A stretch of DNA of 64,000 nt, taken from positions 62,001-126,000 of the forward strand of contig NZ_SLVF01000001.1 of NCBI RefSeq assembly GCF_004345365.1, in the 5' to 3' direction. Source of the stretch: Kribbella sp. VKM Ac-2568 (GTDB lineage Bacteria > Actinomycetota > Actinomycetes > Propionibacteriales > Kribbellaceae). Numbering within the stretch: the stretch's first letter is position 1; every line of letters begins with the position of its first letter. Made by a program: the position numbers and the translations under genes. The notes beneath the pieces were generated by a model. That model searched no databases and was not told the origin of the DNA. It was given only the letters and a program-made list of their open reading frames with translations. Shown here piece by piece: positions 23,750 through 32,045 of the stretch.

Positions 23750-25489
23750 TCATGAACCAGCGCGGAGTCCGAGGATCGACTCGAACGCGTCGGTCAGCGC
23801 CGCGGTCGGATCCTCGGCGAGCGACGTCGCGCGGTACGCGACGTGCCCGTCCGGCCGTACTACTAGGCAGCCGGTATCGGTGATCTCGCGGAGCCGGGCC
23901 CAGTCGCCGTAGAGGTCTTCCAGCTCGCGGCCGGGGCCGACGACGTACGACTCGATGTCGACGCCGGTGTGCTCGGTGACGGTGGCGGCGGCCTTCACCC
24001 AGGCGTCGCCGCCGATGCCGGTGAGCAGGGTGAACCGGCCCTTGCCGACGACGTCCAGCGTGCTCACCGTCTCGGTGCCCCGGGTGAGCCAGCAGTGCGG
24101 GATTCGCGCTCCGGGCCACGTGGTCGGGTGGTAGTAGAGCTCCGGATCCCTGTCAAAGGCGGGCTCCGGCGTCCCGTCCGGAACCACGGCAGCCGACCGG
24201 TAGCGGTGGCCGAGCTCGACCCCGTGCGCGTTGAACTCGTAGTCCTTGAGCTCGATCGCCTTGCGCAGTTCCTCGCGTTGCGCCGCGCCCTCAGGGGTGT
24301 CGTCCTTGCGCGAGTCGATGGTGCGTCCGGCCGGCGCGTCCGGCGTCATCCCGAGCGCGTGGAAGATCTGCCCGAACTGGGTGCGGCTCTTGTTCGCCCG
24401 CTCCACGATCTGCCGCGCGATCGGGGTCCGCTCCTCGTCGTAGGTGTCGAGCAGCTTCGGCGACGCCTGCCCGCGCAGTACCAGGGCAAGCTTCCAGGCG
24501 AGGTTGTACGCGTCCTGGATCGAGGTGTTCGAGCCGAGGCCGTTGCTCGGCGGGTGCCGGTGGATCGCGTCGCCCATGCAGAACACCCGGCCGACGGACG
24601 CCTTCTCGGCGTACATGTGGTTGACGCTCCAGACCGAGGTGCCCTTGAGCTTGACGTCGATGGTGTCGTCGCCGACCAGGTTGTGCACGATCTCGGTCGC
24701 CATCGCCTCGTCGACCACCGGCGCGGGCTGGTTGATGTCGTAGCCCCAGACGATCAGCCACTCGTTCCACGGCCGGACCATCCGGACCAGGCCGGCGCCG
24801 ATGCCGCCGATCTGCGCGCCCGGCTGGAGCACCCAGTACAGAACGCTCGGCCGGTGCGCGACGTACTTGGACAGGTCGGCCTCGAAGACGATGTTCATCG
24901 AGCCCTCGATGTCCATCGAGCCGGCCATCGGCAGCCCGATGTCCTGCGCCACCTTGCTGCGGCCGCCGTCCGCGCCGATCAGGTACTTCGCCCGGATCTG
25001 GTAGGTCTCGCCGGACAGCCGGTCCCGGACCGTTGCGGTCACCCCGTCCTCGTCCTGCTCGAGCGACACGTACTCCGTGTCGAAGCGCAGGCGTGCGCCC
25101 CGGCTGGCCGCCGTACTGACGAGGATCGGTTCGAAGAGGGTCTGCGGCAGGTCGCAGGGCAGCGTCGGGCTGGCTTCGGTGTAGTCGGCCAGGCGCTGCG
25201 GATGCGTTCCCCAGGTCCGGATCCGGCCGATCTCCTCGCCGGCCAGGCTGGTGCAGAACGCGGTCTGGCCCATCAGCCCGTGCGAGGTGCCCTTGTCGAT
25301 TATCTGGTCCTCGATGCCCATGTCCCGCATCAGTTCGATCGTCCGCTGGTTGGTGATATGGGCGCGCGGGGTGTTCGCGGTCCAGCCGTAGCGAGTCAGT
25401 ACGACGTTGTCGATGCCGTAGCTGGACAGGAACAGCGAGGCGGCGCCACCGGCCGGGCCGGTGCCGACGATCAGCACATCCGTGGTCAT
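23750..25489 (-). CDS. FAD-dependent phenol hydroxylase (TfdB/resorcinol hydroxylase-like)
   Basis: This 579-residue group A flavoprotein monooxygenase has G-T-G-P-A-G at the N-terminus (FAD ADP-binding), L-I-G-A-D-G-G-R-S-K (DG motif) and F-C-M-G-D-A-I-H-R-H-P-P (GD motif). It has the extra C-terminal thioredoxin-like domain of phenol 2-monooxygenase/2,4-dichlorophenol hydroxylase. Encoded last in an operon for hydroxyquinol degradation, it probably makes hydroxyquinol from resorcinol or a related dihydroxy or carboxylated phenol using NAD(P)H and O2; the exact substrate is inference. ATG overlaps the dioxygenase TGA by one base. Confidence 0.88.
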   Translation of the reverse strand: MTTDVLIVGTGPAGGAASLFLSSYGIDNVVLTRYGWTANTPRAHITNQRTIELMRDMGIEDQIIDKGTSHGLMGQTAFCTSLAGEEIGRIRTWGTHPQRLADYTEASPTLPCDLPQTLFEPILVSTAASRGARLRFDTEYVSLEQDEDGVTATVRDRLSGETYQIRAKYLIGADGGRSKVAQDIGLPMAGSMDIEGSMNIVFEADLSKYVAHRPSVLYWVLQPGAQIGGIGAGLVRMVRPWNEWLIVWGYDINQPAPVVDEAMATEIVHNLVGDDTIDVKLKGTSVWSVNHMYAEKASVGRVFCMGDAIHRHPPSNGLGSNTSIQDAYNLAWKLALVLRGQASPKLLDTYDEERTPIARQIVERANKSRTQFGQIFHALGMTPDAPAGRTIDSRKDDTPEGAAQREELRKAIELKDYEFNAHGVELGHRYRSAAVVPDGTPEPAFDRDPELYYHPTTWPGARIPHCWLTRGTETVSTLDVVGKGRFTLLTGIGGDAWVKAAATVTEHTGVDIESYVVGPGRELEDLYGDWARLREITDTGCLVVRPDGHVAYRATSLAEDPTAALTDAFESILGLRAGS

Positions 25490-26361
25490 CACAGGCTTTT
25501 CGTCTCCTCGGTGGTGGCGAGCACCAAGTCGTACTGGACGGTGGAGTAGGACTGGTCGAGCTGGCGGCCGTCGGGTGCGGTGCCGGCCGGGTGCTCGATG
25601 AAGTCGGCGATCAGGGAGTCCTTCACGCCGAACACGGCGTCGTCCTGCAGGTGTTCGTCACCGGCCGCGAAGACGTGGGTGATCAGGCGGGAGAAACCCG
25701 GGGCGGTCACCATGAAGTGGATGTGGGCCGGGCGCATCGGGCCACGGCCGCCGGCTCGCAGGAGTTCGCCGACCGGGCCGTCGTCCGGGATCGGATAGGC
25801 CACCGGGCGCACGGCCCAGAACGAGTAGTTGCCGTTGGCATCGGTTGTCAGGTGGCCGCGGTTCTGCGGGCCGTCGAGGTCCTTCTGGACGTCGTAGAAG
25901 CCGTCCTCGTCGGCCTGCCAGGTCTCCACCAGCGCACCGGGGATCGGATTGCCCTGCAGGTCCAGGACCCGCCCCGCCACCAGACAGGGCTGTCCCGGGG
26001 CACCGTTGGACAGGTCCTCCCCGAGCTTGATCTCCGGCGAACCCTCGATGAAGAACGGCCCGAACACCGTCGACGCGGTGGCTCCGGACGGTTTCCTGTT
26101 GCCCAGTCCGACCGTCAGCATGGACAGGCCGAGAACGTCGGAGAGCAGCACGAACTCCTGCCGGGTGCCGGTGGACTTGTGTCCGGTCCGGGTCAGGAAG
26201 TCGATCCCGGTGAACCACTCCTGTTCGGTCAGGTCGACCTCCCGGGCGAACGCGTGCAGATGTCGCACCAGCGCGCTCAGCACCGTCCTGGTCCGCTCGT
26301 CCGGACTGCCGTCGAAACTGACCACCACCGCGTCGGTCAGTTCGTCGCCTTCGAGATCCAT
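25489..26361 (-). CDS. Hydroxyquinol 1,2-dioxygenase (intradiol)
   Basis: This 290-residue non-haem Fe(III) dioxygenase cleaves hydroxyquinol between the hydroxyls to maleylacetate. It has the intradiol N-terminal helical dimerisation domain (L-T-E-Q-E-W-F-T-G-I-D-F-L) and the beta-sandwich core. Likely iron ligands are a Tyr in Y-P-I-P-D-D-G-P-V-G, and the two His of R-P-A-H-I-H-F with the later I-T-H-V-F segment nearby. The second ATG (26361) is chosen because AGGAG lies seven bases before it; ATG 26376 overlaps the thiolase stop and is possible. Operon with thiolase, maleylacetate reductase and CoA-transferase. Confidence 0.92.
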   Translation of the reverse strand: MDLEGDELTDAVVVSFDGSPDERTRTVLSALVRHLHAFAREVDLTEQEWFTGIDFLTRTGHKSTGTRQEFVLLSDVLGLSMLTVGLGNRKPSGATASTVFGPFFIEGSPEIKLGEDLSNGAPGQPCLVAGRVLDLQGNPIPGALVETWQADEDGFYDVQKDLDGPQNRGHLTTDANGNYSFWAVRPVAYPIPDDGPVGELLRAGGRGPMRPAHIHFMVTAPGFSRLITHVFAAGDEHLQDDAVFGVKDSLIADFIEHPAGTAPDGRQLDQSYSTVQYDLVLATTEETKSL

Positions 26362-26372
26362 CCTGTCGCTCC

Positions 26373-27587
26373 TCATGCCTCGATCACCATCGCCAATCCC
26401 TGGCCGACCCCGATGCAGAGGGTCGCCAGGCCGTAGCCGCCGCCGCGCCGGTGCAACTCGTGCGCGAGCGTGGTCAGAATCCTGGTTCCGGAGCTGCCCA
26501 GCGGATGCCCGAGCGCGATCGCCCCGCCGTTCACGTTCACCTTCGTGCGATCCAGCTCGGGCCATTCCCCCAAGCAGGCAAGGCTTTGCGCCGCGTACGC
26601 CTCGTTGAGCTCGACCAGTGTCAGGTCGTCCCAGCCGATCCCGGCCTTGGCCAATGCCTTGCGGGATGCCTCGACCGGACCGATCCCGAAGTACTGCGGA
26701 TCGACGCCGTGCACCGCCCGGCTGACGATCCGCGCCAGCGGCGCGATGCCGAGCCGTTGCGCGGTGTCCTCATCAGCCATCAGTACTGCGGACGCGCCGT
26801 CGTTGAGGGTCGAGGAGTTGCCCGCGGTGACCGAGCCCTGGTCCCGGAAGGCGGGCCTGAGTCCGGCCATCACCTCGAGCGTGCCGCCGTCGCGGATGGA
26901 CTCATCCCGGCTGAGCGGGCGCGGCGCGTTGCGACCTTGCGGCAGGATCGGGGCCAGGTGCTCCCAGGGCACCACCTCGGCGTCGAACCGGCCGGCTGCC
27001 CAGGCCTTGCCCGCCTTCTCGTGGCTCTCCAGCGCGAAGAGGTCCTGCGCTTCGCGGTCCACGTGGTAGCGCTCGGCCAGTTGCTCGGTGGCTTCGCCGA
27101 GTGAGACCGTCCACTCCTTCGGCATCCGGGGGTTGACCAGGCGCCAGCCTAGCGAGGTGGACTCGGCCGTCACGTTGCCGTGCGGGAAGGTCTTGTCGGG
27201 TTTCGGGAGCACCCAGGGCGCGCGGCTCATCGACTCGACGCCGCCTGCCACCAGCAGGGACGCGTCGCCTGTCTCGATCGCGCGAGCCGCCTGGATCGCG
27301 GCTTCGAGGCCGGACCCGCAGAGGCGGTTGACCGTAGTACCGGGGACGCTGGTGGGGTAGCCGGCCAGCAGGGCGGCCATCCTGGCGACGTCACGGTTCT
27401 CCTCGCCGGCGCCGTTCGCGTTGCCGAGGAAGACGTCCTCGATCAGCGCGGGGTCGAGGCCGGGGTGCCGGACCAGCAGTTCGCGGAGGGTGACAGCGGC
27501 CAGGTCGTCGGGCCGGCCGCCGGACAACGCCCCACCCAGCTTGCCGACCGGCGTCCGGACAGCATCCAGCAGGTAGGCAGATCTCAT
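26373..27587 (-). CDS. pcaF: 3-oxoadipyl-CoA thiolase
   Basis: This 404-residue thiolase has the acyl-accepting cysteine in N-R-L-C-G-S-G-L-E-A, the N-G-G-A-I-A-L-G-H-P-L-G histidine block and the second cysteine in L-A-T-L-C-I-G-V-G-Q-G. By context it cleaves 3-oxoadipyl-CoA to succinyl-CoA and acetyl-CoA, the last step of the hydroxyquinol route; the family also contains other acetyltransferases. The frame runs on upstream, but ATG 27587 with AAGGAG is the true start and overlaps the maleylacetate reductase stop (ATGA). Confidence 0.9.
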   Translation of the reverse strand: MRSAYLLDAVRTPVGKLGGALSGGRPDDLAAVTLRELLVRHPGLDPALIEDVFLGNANGAGEENRDVARMAALLAGYPTSVPGTTVNRLCGSGLEAAIQAARAIETGDASLLVAGGVESMSRAPWVLPKPDKTFPHGNVTAESTSLGWRLVNPRMPKEWTVSLGEATEQLAERYHVDREAQDLFALESHEKAGKAWAAGRFDAEVVPWEHLAPILPQGRNAPRPLSRDESIRDGGTLEVMAGLRPAFRDQGSVTAGNSSTLNDGASAVLMADEDTAQRLGIAPLARIVSRAVHGVDPQYFGIGPVEASRKALAKAGIGWDDLTLVELNEAYAAQSLACLGEWPELDRTKVNVNGGAIALGHPLGSSGTRILTTLAHELHRRGGGYGLATLCIGVGQGLAMVIEA

Positions 27588-28681
27588 TGAGTTGCTCCTT
27601 CGGGTCGTTCCGCCGCTGGCGGCGTGGGACGCTCGCCGGCCCAGGCGCGAAGCAGGATCTCGGTCACGGTGTCCCCGTCCAGCGGCACCGGATTGGCCGG
27701 GGCTTTCGCGGCGAACCTCCGGGCGGCTTCGCGGGCTTGCTCCTCGGTCAGCCCGAGTTCCCGCAAGCTCGTCGGTACCCCCGCCCGGGCGAACAGATCG
27801 AACAGCCCGCTGGCCAGGTCGTCCGTCTCCAGCGCTGCCTCGAGGCGGGCCTTCGCCCGTGGTACTGCGCCGGCATTCAGCCTGGTGACTTGTGGAAGTA
27901 CTGCGGCGTGGGTCTCGGCGTGCGGCAGGTTGTAGGTGCCGCCGAGCAGGTGGCACAGCTTGTGGTGCAGGCCGGTTCCCGCAGTCGCCAGTGCTGAGCC
28001 GGCCAGTGAGGCTCCGTAGAGAAGGTTGCTCCTGGCCTCCAGATCGGTGCGCTCGGCAAGAGCACTCAGCAGCCCTTCGCGGAGGGCGCGGACGCCTTCG
28101 ACCGCGGTGACTTCGGTGATCGGGTCGGCCTTGGGAGTCCAGGTGGCCTCGACGCAGTGAGCCATCGCGTTCGCGACGCTCGCTGCGGTGATTTTGAGAG
28201 GGAGCCCGCGGCTGAGCAGCGGGTCGTAGACCACTGTCTTGGGGAGCACGATCAGATCCGTACCGGTGGTCTTCTCGCTTTCGGCGGTCTCACCCCAGAC
28301 GGGAGTCATCTCCGAGCCGGCGTAGGTGGTGGGCACGGCGATGATCGGCAGGCCGGAGGTGAGGGCGATCGCCTTGGCCAGGCCGATCGCCGAGCCGCCA
28401 CCGATCGCGACCAGGCCGGTGGCGCCGACCTCGATCGCCTTCGCCCGCGCCTGGTCGGCCCGTTCCTTGGGCACGTGCTGACGGACCTCGTCGATGCGTC
28501 CGGCGAACCTGTGGCCGAGCCCGACCTCGAGCAGATCGGCCGCGTCGCGCGCGGACTTTGTTGCTATCAGCAGCACATTGGCGATGCCCAGTTGGTCCGC
28601 CTCATCGGGCACTTGGTCGAGCGTGCCGGCGCCGAGCACGATCCGGCCAGGCAGCGCGGTGTGGGTGAACGTCTCAGGCAT
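27584..28681 (-). CDS. Maleylacetate reductase (iron-containing alcohol dehydrogenase family)
   Basis: This 365-residue member of the iron-dependent ADH family reduces maleylacetate to 3-oxoadipate with NAD(P)H. The cofactor region G-G-G-S-A-I-G-L-A-K, the P-T-T-Y-A-G-S-E-M-T-P block typical of maleylacetate reductases, and the histidine-containing N-A-M-A-H-C-V-E and L-H-H-K-L-C-H segments are visible. It directly follows the ring-cleavage product in the pathway and overlaps both neighbours by 4-8 bases, so it is translationally coupled. Confidence 0.93.
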   Translation of the reverse strand: MPETFTHTALPGRIVLGAGTLDQVPDEADQLGIANVLLIATKSARDAADLLEVGLGHRFAGRIDEVRQHVPKERADQARAKAIEVGATGLVAIGGGSAIGLAKAIALTSGLPIIAVPTTYAGSEMTPVWGETAESEKTTGTDLIVLPKTVVYDPLLSRGLPLKITAASVANAMAHCVEATWTPKADPITEVTAVEGVRALREGLLSALAERTDLEARSNLLYGASLAGSALATAGTGLHHKLCHLLGGTYNLPHAETHAAVLPQVTRLNAGAVPRAKARLEAALETDDLASGLFDLFARAGVPTSLRELGLTEEQAREAARRFAAKAPANPVPLDGDTVTEILLRAWAGERPTPPAAERPEGATQ

Positions 28682-29426
28682 CGACGGCCTCCCGGTTCCT
28701 GAGTTTCTGCAGCGCGGTCAGTTCCTCATCGCTCGGTGGCGGCACGTCTTCGATGTCGTCGGCAACCTTGAGCGGCCAGCCGGTCGCCTTGACCGCCTGC
28801 TGGACGGTGACGCCCTGGTGCAGGCGGGTCAGGGTCAGCTCGTTGGTCTCAGGATCCGGCTCGAGCACGCCGTGGTCGGTGATCACCAGCGTCGGGCCGG
28901 CGCCCCGAGCCATCCGCTCCCGGCCGGTCGGCCCGTAGCCGACGGACGAAACGAAGTCGACGCGCTCCACGAACGTCCGGGGCGACTGCTTGACGATCAC
29001 GATCACCCGGCCCGCGGCGGCGGCGATCTCTGGTGCTCCGCCCGCGCCGGGCAGCCGTACCTTCGGGTTGTCGTGGTCGCCGATCACGGTGGTGTTGATG
29101 TTGCCGTAGCGGTCGATCTGCGCGGCGCCGAGGAACCCGACGTCGATCCGGCCGGCGCCGACCCAGAAGTTGAACATCTCCGGCACGGACACCACCGCGG
29201 TCGCCGTCGCGGCGAGGTCGTCGTCGCCGATCGACAGCGGCAGCTTCTTCGGCCGTGCGTCGATGGCACCCGACTCGTAGACGAGCCGGCAGCCGGGCGC
29301 GTGCGTCCTGCGCGCGAGGTTCGCGGCGAGGTTGGGCGGACCGACGCCGACCAGGCAGACGTCGCCGTCATGGAGTTCGCGCGCGGCCGCCACGTTCATC
29401 ATGTCCGCGCTGGTCCACTCAGACAT
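28674..29426 (-). CDS. pcaJ: 3-oxoadipate CoA-transferase, beta subunit
   Basis: This 250-residue beta subunit of a class I CoA-transferase has the N-terminal M-M-N-V-A-A-A-R-E-L-H-D-G-D, the G-A-A-Q-I-D-R-Y-G-N-I-N-T-T segment and a L-P-G-A-G-G-A-P-E-I-A glycine-rich loop. It acts with the alpha subunit encoded next to it, moving CoA from succinyl-CoA to 3-oxoadipate. ATG 29426 follows a GGAGAG on the minus strand and overlaps the alpha-subunit stop by eight bases. Confidence 0.88.
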   Translation of the reverse strand: MSEWTSADMMNVAAARELHDGDVCLVGVGPPNLAANLARRTHAPGCRLVYESGAIDARPKKLPLSIGDDDLAATATAVVSVPEMFNFWVGAGRIDVGFLGAAQIDRYGNINTTVIGDHDNPKVRLPGAGGAPEIAAAAGRVIVIVKQSPRTFVERVDFVSSVGYGPTGRERMARGAGPTLVITDHGVLEPDPETNELTLTRLHQGVTVQQAVKATGWPLKVADDIEDVPPPSDEELTALQKLRNREAVDA

Positions 29427-30270
29427 GGGTGCTCTCCTTCGGCTCAACCGGCCCGCCGACGCTGTCCGGCGCCAGGCCGTTCTCCTCTGCCCACGCGAGG
29501 AAGCGCTCACGGTCGCGGGAGATGGCGTCCCATTGCTGGTAGAAGTCGTTGTCGCGAACCGAGTAACCGGCTGCGTACGACGGCCAGGCTCCGTTCGGTA
29601 CGACGCTCACCGCGGCCAGCACCCAGTTCGGCAGGATCACCGCGCCGGTGCGCTCGGGGAACTCGTCGACCACCTCCTCGACGGTCACGATCGCGCGCTC
29701 CGCGGCCAGCACAGCCTCGCGCTGCACCCCGGTGATTCCCCAGAGCATCACGTTGCCGTCGCGGTCCGCGAGTTGCGCGTGGATGATCGTCACGTCGGGA
29801 TTCACCGCCTTCACCGCCGCCAGTTCCTCGCCGGTGAACGGGCAGGTGACCCGGCTGATGATGTCCCGCTGCTCCTCCAGGTCCGTGCCGTGGTAGCCCC
29901 GCAGTACCGCGAACGGCAGGCGAGCGGCCCCGGCCGAGTAGGCGTTCGCGAGCCCGGCGTGGCTGTGCTCGTGGACGGTGAGCCGGTGCGGCCAGTGGTT
30001 CTCCACCGCGTCGCGGAGGCGGTGGAGCGAGCCGACGCCCGGGTTCCCGCCGTACGAGAAGACGAGTTCGTCGGCGCAGCCCAGCCCGATCAGCTGGTCG
30101 TAGACGAGGTCCGGCGTCATCCGGACGAGGGTCAGGTGGCGGCGGCCCTGCCGGGCGATCTCGTGGGCCGCGGCGAACGGGATCAGGTGGGTGAAGCCCT
30201 CGAGCGCCACCGTGTCCCCATCGTGCACGTGCGCGGCGATCGCGTCGGCCAGGGGAACTGGACTTGTCAT
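29419..30270 (-). CDS. pcaI: 3-oxoadipate CoA-transferase, alpha subunit
   Basis: This 283-residue alpha subunit carries E-G-F-T-H-L-I-P-F near the start and a later G-G-N-P-G-V-G-S motif. It is the first gene of the operon read toward the flavin hydroxylase. The 60-bp gap to the divergent IclR gene contains two operator-like repeats at the expected promoter position, so expression of the whole operon is probably set there. Confidence 0.88.
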   Translation of the reverse strand: MTSPVPLADAIAAHVHDGDTVALEGFTHLIPFAAAHEIARQGRRHLTLVRMTPDLVYDQLIGLGCADELVFSYGGNPGVGSLHRLRDAVENHWPHRLTVHEHSHAGLANAYSAGAARLPFAVLRGYHGTDLEEQRDIISRVTCPFTGEELAAVKAVNPDVTIIHAQLADRDGNVMLWGITGVQREAVLAAERAIVTVEEVVDEFPERTGAVILPNWVLAAVSVVPNGAWPSYAAGYSVRDNDFYQQWDAISRDRERFLAWAEENGLAPDSVGGPVEPKESTHV

Positions 30271-30286
30271 CGGCTCTCCGCTAGGA

Positions 30287-30301
30287 TTTCGCTCAGCGAA
30301 A
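30287..30301. promoter_or_regulatory. IclR-type operator, perfect palindrome TTTCGCT-C-AGCGAAA
   Basis: TTTCGCT (30287-30293) and AGCGAAA (30295-30301) are exact reverse complements around one base. The site lies in the 60-bp gap between the divergent pcaI and IclR starts. A related copy follows 19 bases on. Confidence 0.65.
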
Positions 30302-30305
30302 GATT

Positions 30306-30320
30306 ATTCTTTCAACGAAA
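30306..30320. promoter_or_regulatory. Second, imperfect copy of the IclR-type operator
   Basis: ATTCTTTCAACGAAA matches the first site at 11 of 15 positions with a 19-base shift, close to two helical turns, as expected for two IclR dimers binding together. It overlaps a possible -10 (TATTCT at 30305-30310). Confidence 0.5.
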
Positions 30321-30330
30321 AGGCTAGCCG

Positions 30331-31113
30331 ATGCCAGGTGACGCGTCTACAGGGACGTTCCTGCAAGGACTGGAGCGCGGGCTCGCGGTGATCCGGGCGT
30401 TCTCCGCGGACACGCCGTCGCTGACGCTGAGCGAGGTGGCCCGCGACGTCGGGATCACCCCGGCGACCGCGCGGCGGATCCTGCTCACGCTCGAGCAACT
30501 CGGGTATGTGCGCAGCGACGGGCGCCGGTTCTCCCTCACGCCCCGGGTGCTCGCGCTCGGCTGGGCCTACCTGTCGTCCCTGGAGCTGGGGGACATCGCC
30601 GGGCCGTTCATGGAGGAGCTGAGCGCAAAGACCCGCGAGTCGTGCTCGATCGCGACGCTGGACCTGCCGGACATCGTGTACGTCGCGCGCGTGCCGACCA
30701 GCCGGATCATGACCGTTGCCCTGGGCGTCGGAGCCCGCCTCCCGGCGTACGTCACGTCGATGGGTCGGGTGCTGCTGGCCGGACTACCTGAGGACGAACT
30801 GTCGGCGTACCTCTCGTCGTTCGAGGCGGCGGCGCTGACGGAGTACACGGTGACCTCGGTGGACGACCTGCGAGACGTGATCGCCAAGGCCGATGCCGAC
30901 GGATATGCCCTGGTGGACCAGGAGTTGGAACTGGGGTTGCGGTCGATCGCAGTACCGATCAGGGACTCGCGCGGCCGGGCTGTCGCCGCCCTGAACGTTT
31001 CTGCGCACGCATCCCGCTCCACCCCGGATTCGTTGCGCGAGGACGTGCTGGAGCCGCTGCGCGAATGCGCCGACCAGATCGGTACCGCGCTCCGCCGGCG
31101 CGGCCGGATCTGA
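30331..31113 (+). CDS. IclR family regulator of the hydroxyquinol operon
   Basis: This 260-residue protein has the IclR winged helix (L-E-R-G-L-A-V-I, then L-S-E-V-A-R-D-V-G-I-T-P-A-T-A-R-R-I-L-L-T-L) and the effector-binding domain ending D-Q-I-G-T-A-L. It is clearly related to the IclR protein at 10629-11453 (both share the S-L-T-L/S-M-S-L-S-E-V and D-I-V-Y-V-A-R-V blocks). It is divergent from pcaI with two operator-like repeats between, the classic arrangement of a PcaR/PobR-type activator or repressor responding to a pathway intermediate. Confidence 0.92.
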   Translation: MPGDASTGTFLQGLERGLAVIRAFSADTPSLTLSEVARDVGITPATARRILLTLEQLGYVRSDGRRFSLTPRVLALGWAYLSSLELGDIAGPFMEELSAKTRESCSIATLDLPDIVYVARVPTSRIMTVALGVGARLPAYVTSMGRVLLAGLPEDELSAYLSSFEAAALTEYTVTSVDDLRDVIAKADADGYALVDQELELGLRSIAVPIRDSRGRAVAALNVSAHASRSTPDSLREDVLEPLRECADQIGTALRRRGRI

Positions 31114-31125
31114 AGGCGATCGTTG

Positions 31126-31201
31126 CCTAGGGCATGTTGGTGAACCCTGTGCGTGCTGCGCGGCACTCGGCACGGCACAGGGTTCACCAACACGCCCTGG
31201 G
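31126..31201. repeat. Long near-perfect inverted repeat (30-bp arms, 15-base loop)
   Basis: The left arm 31126-31155 and right arm 31171-31201 pair over about 30 bases with two mismatches and one bulge. The inner 18 bases TGTTGGTGAACCCTGTGC are exact. The stem is far longer than a normal terminator and has no T-tract. The left outer end reads CCTAGGGC, the right GCCCTGGG. It could be a terminator after the IclR gene, but a MITE-like or insertion-sequence end remnant is also possible. Confidence 0.65.
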
Positions 31202-31316
31202 AAACGTTTGATTCATCAGGTGATACGGCCAGTTCCGTTTATATGGGCGGGTAAAGAGGTAAGGCCTAGGAAGTGAGGGCTCGCGACCGGCGGGTCCCGC
31301 GGGAAAGAGGACCCCC

Positions 31317-31958
31317 ATGCCCGGGACCTGGTGGGCCGCCGCGATCGTGCTCCTCGTGGTGGTGGCGATCATCGTCATCGTCGTGGCCCGGCGCGGTCTG
31401 CGCGACGCGAGCACAACCTTCGACACGATCGTCTCGGACGTCCAGGACCGCCGCACGTCCCGCCCGGCCGCGGGATCAGGTCGACGGTCAGGCGCAGGAT
31501 CAGGTGCCAGGACAGGCGTGGGATCAGGCGAGCGGTTCGGTGCAGAGCTGAGACCTGCTGTCGGTCTGGCCTATCCGGCGCCGGCCGACTTCGACGCGGC
31601 CGATCTGACCACGGCCGACCTGATCTGGCTGTGCGATCTGCTCACCGCCCATCCCGAACTGGCAGCGGTCGCGGCCGCGGTCCACAACGGGCGGATCGAG
31701 GTGGTGGCCGACGACGGACCGGACGCTGTGCGGAATTGGAGCACTGCCCTTGCCCCGATCTGCTCCGTCGTGGCGCTGCACATGCCTTCACCGCACACCG
31801 GCGACGAAGAGGTCCTGAAAGCAGGACGCTGCACCGTGCACCTCCGGCAGCACGAGTTGGCCGATCAGGATCAGAGCACCTTCCTGCTGCAGACCCTGAC
31901 TGACCAGCGTCTCCGCCGCCGCCCCGACTACCGCCGCCGCGGCACCGCCAGCTCCTGA
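31317..31958 (+). CDS. Single-pass membrane protein of unknown function
   Basis: This 213-residue protein has one N-terminal transmembrane helix (residues ~5-25), then a linker with a Gly-Ser-Gly-Arg repeat (residues ~50-72, encoded by imperfect GGATCAGG-type repeats), then a soluble C-terminal domain (D-L-T-T-A-D-L-I-W-L-C-D-L-L-T-A-H-P) of about 120 residues. The tail is Arg-rich. GAAAGAGG precedes the ATG. No family recognised; there is no operon partner. Confidence 0.7.
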   Translation: MPGTWWAAAIVLLVVVAIIVIVVARRGLRDASTTFDTIVSDVQDRRTSRPAAGSGRRSGAGSGARTGVGSGERFGAELRPAVGLAYPAPADFDAADLTTADLIWLCDLLTAHPELAAVAAAVHNGRIEVVADDGPDAVRNWSTALAPICSVVALHMPSPHTGDEEVLKAGRCTVHLRQHELADQDQSTFLLQTLTDQRLRRRPDYRRRGTASS

Positions 31959-32045
31959 ACCCGGAACCCCACCACTCCAGTACTACGAGCGGCGGGGCTT
32001 CTGGTTGTTGCGAGCGCTGGTGCTTCTGGTGGTGAGGGGCCGGGG

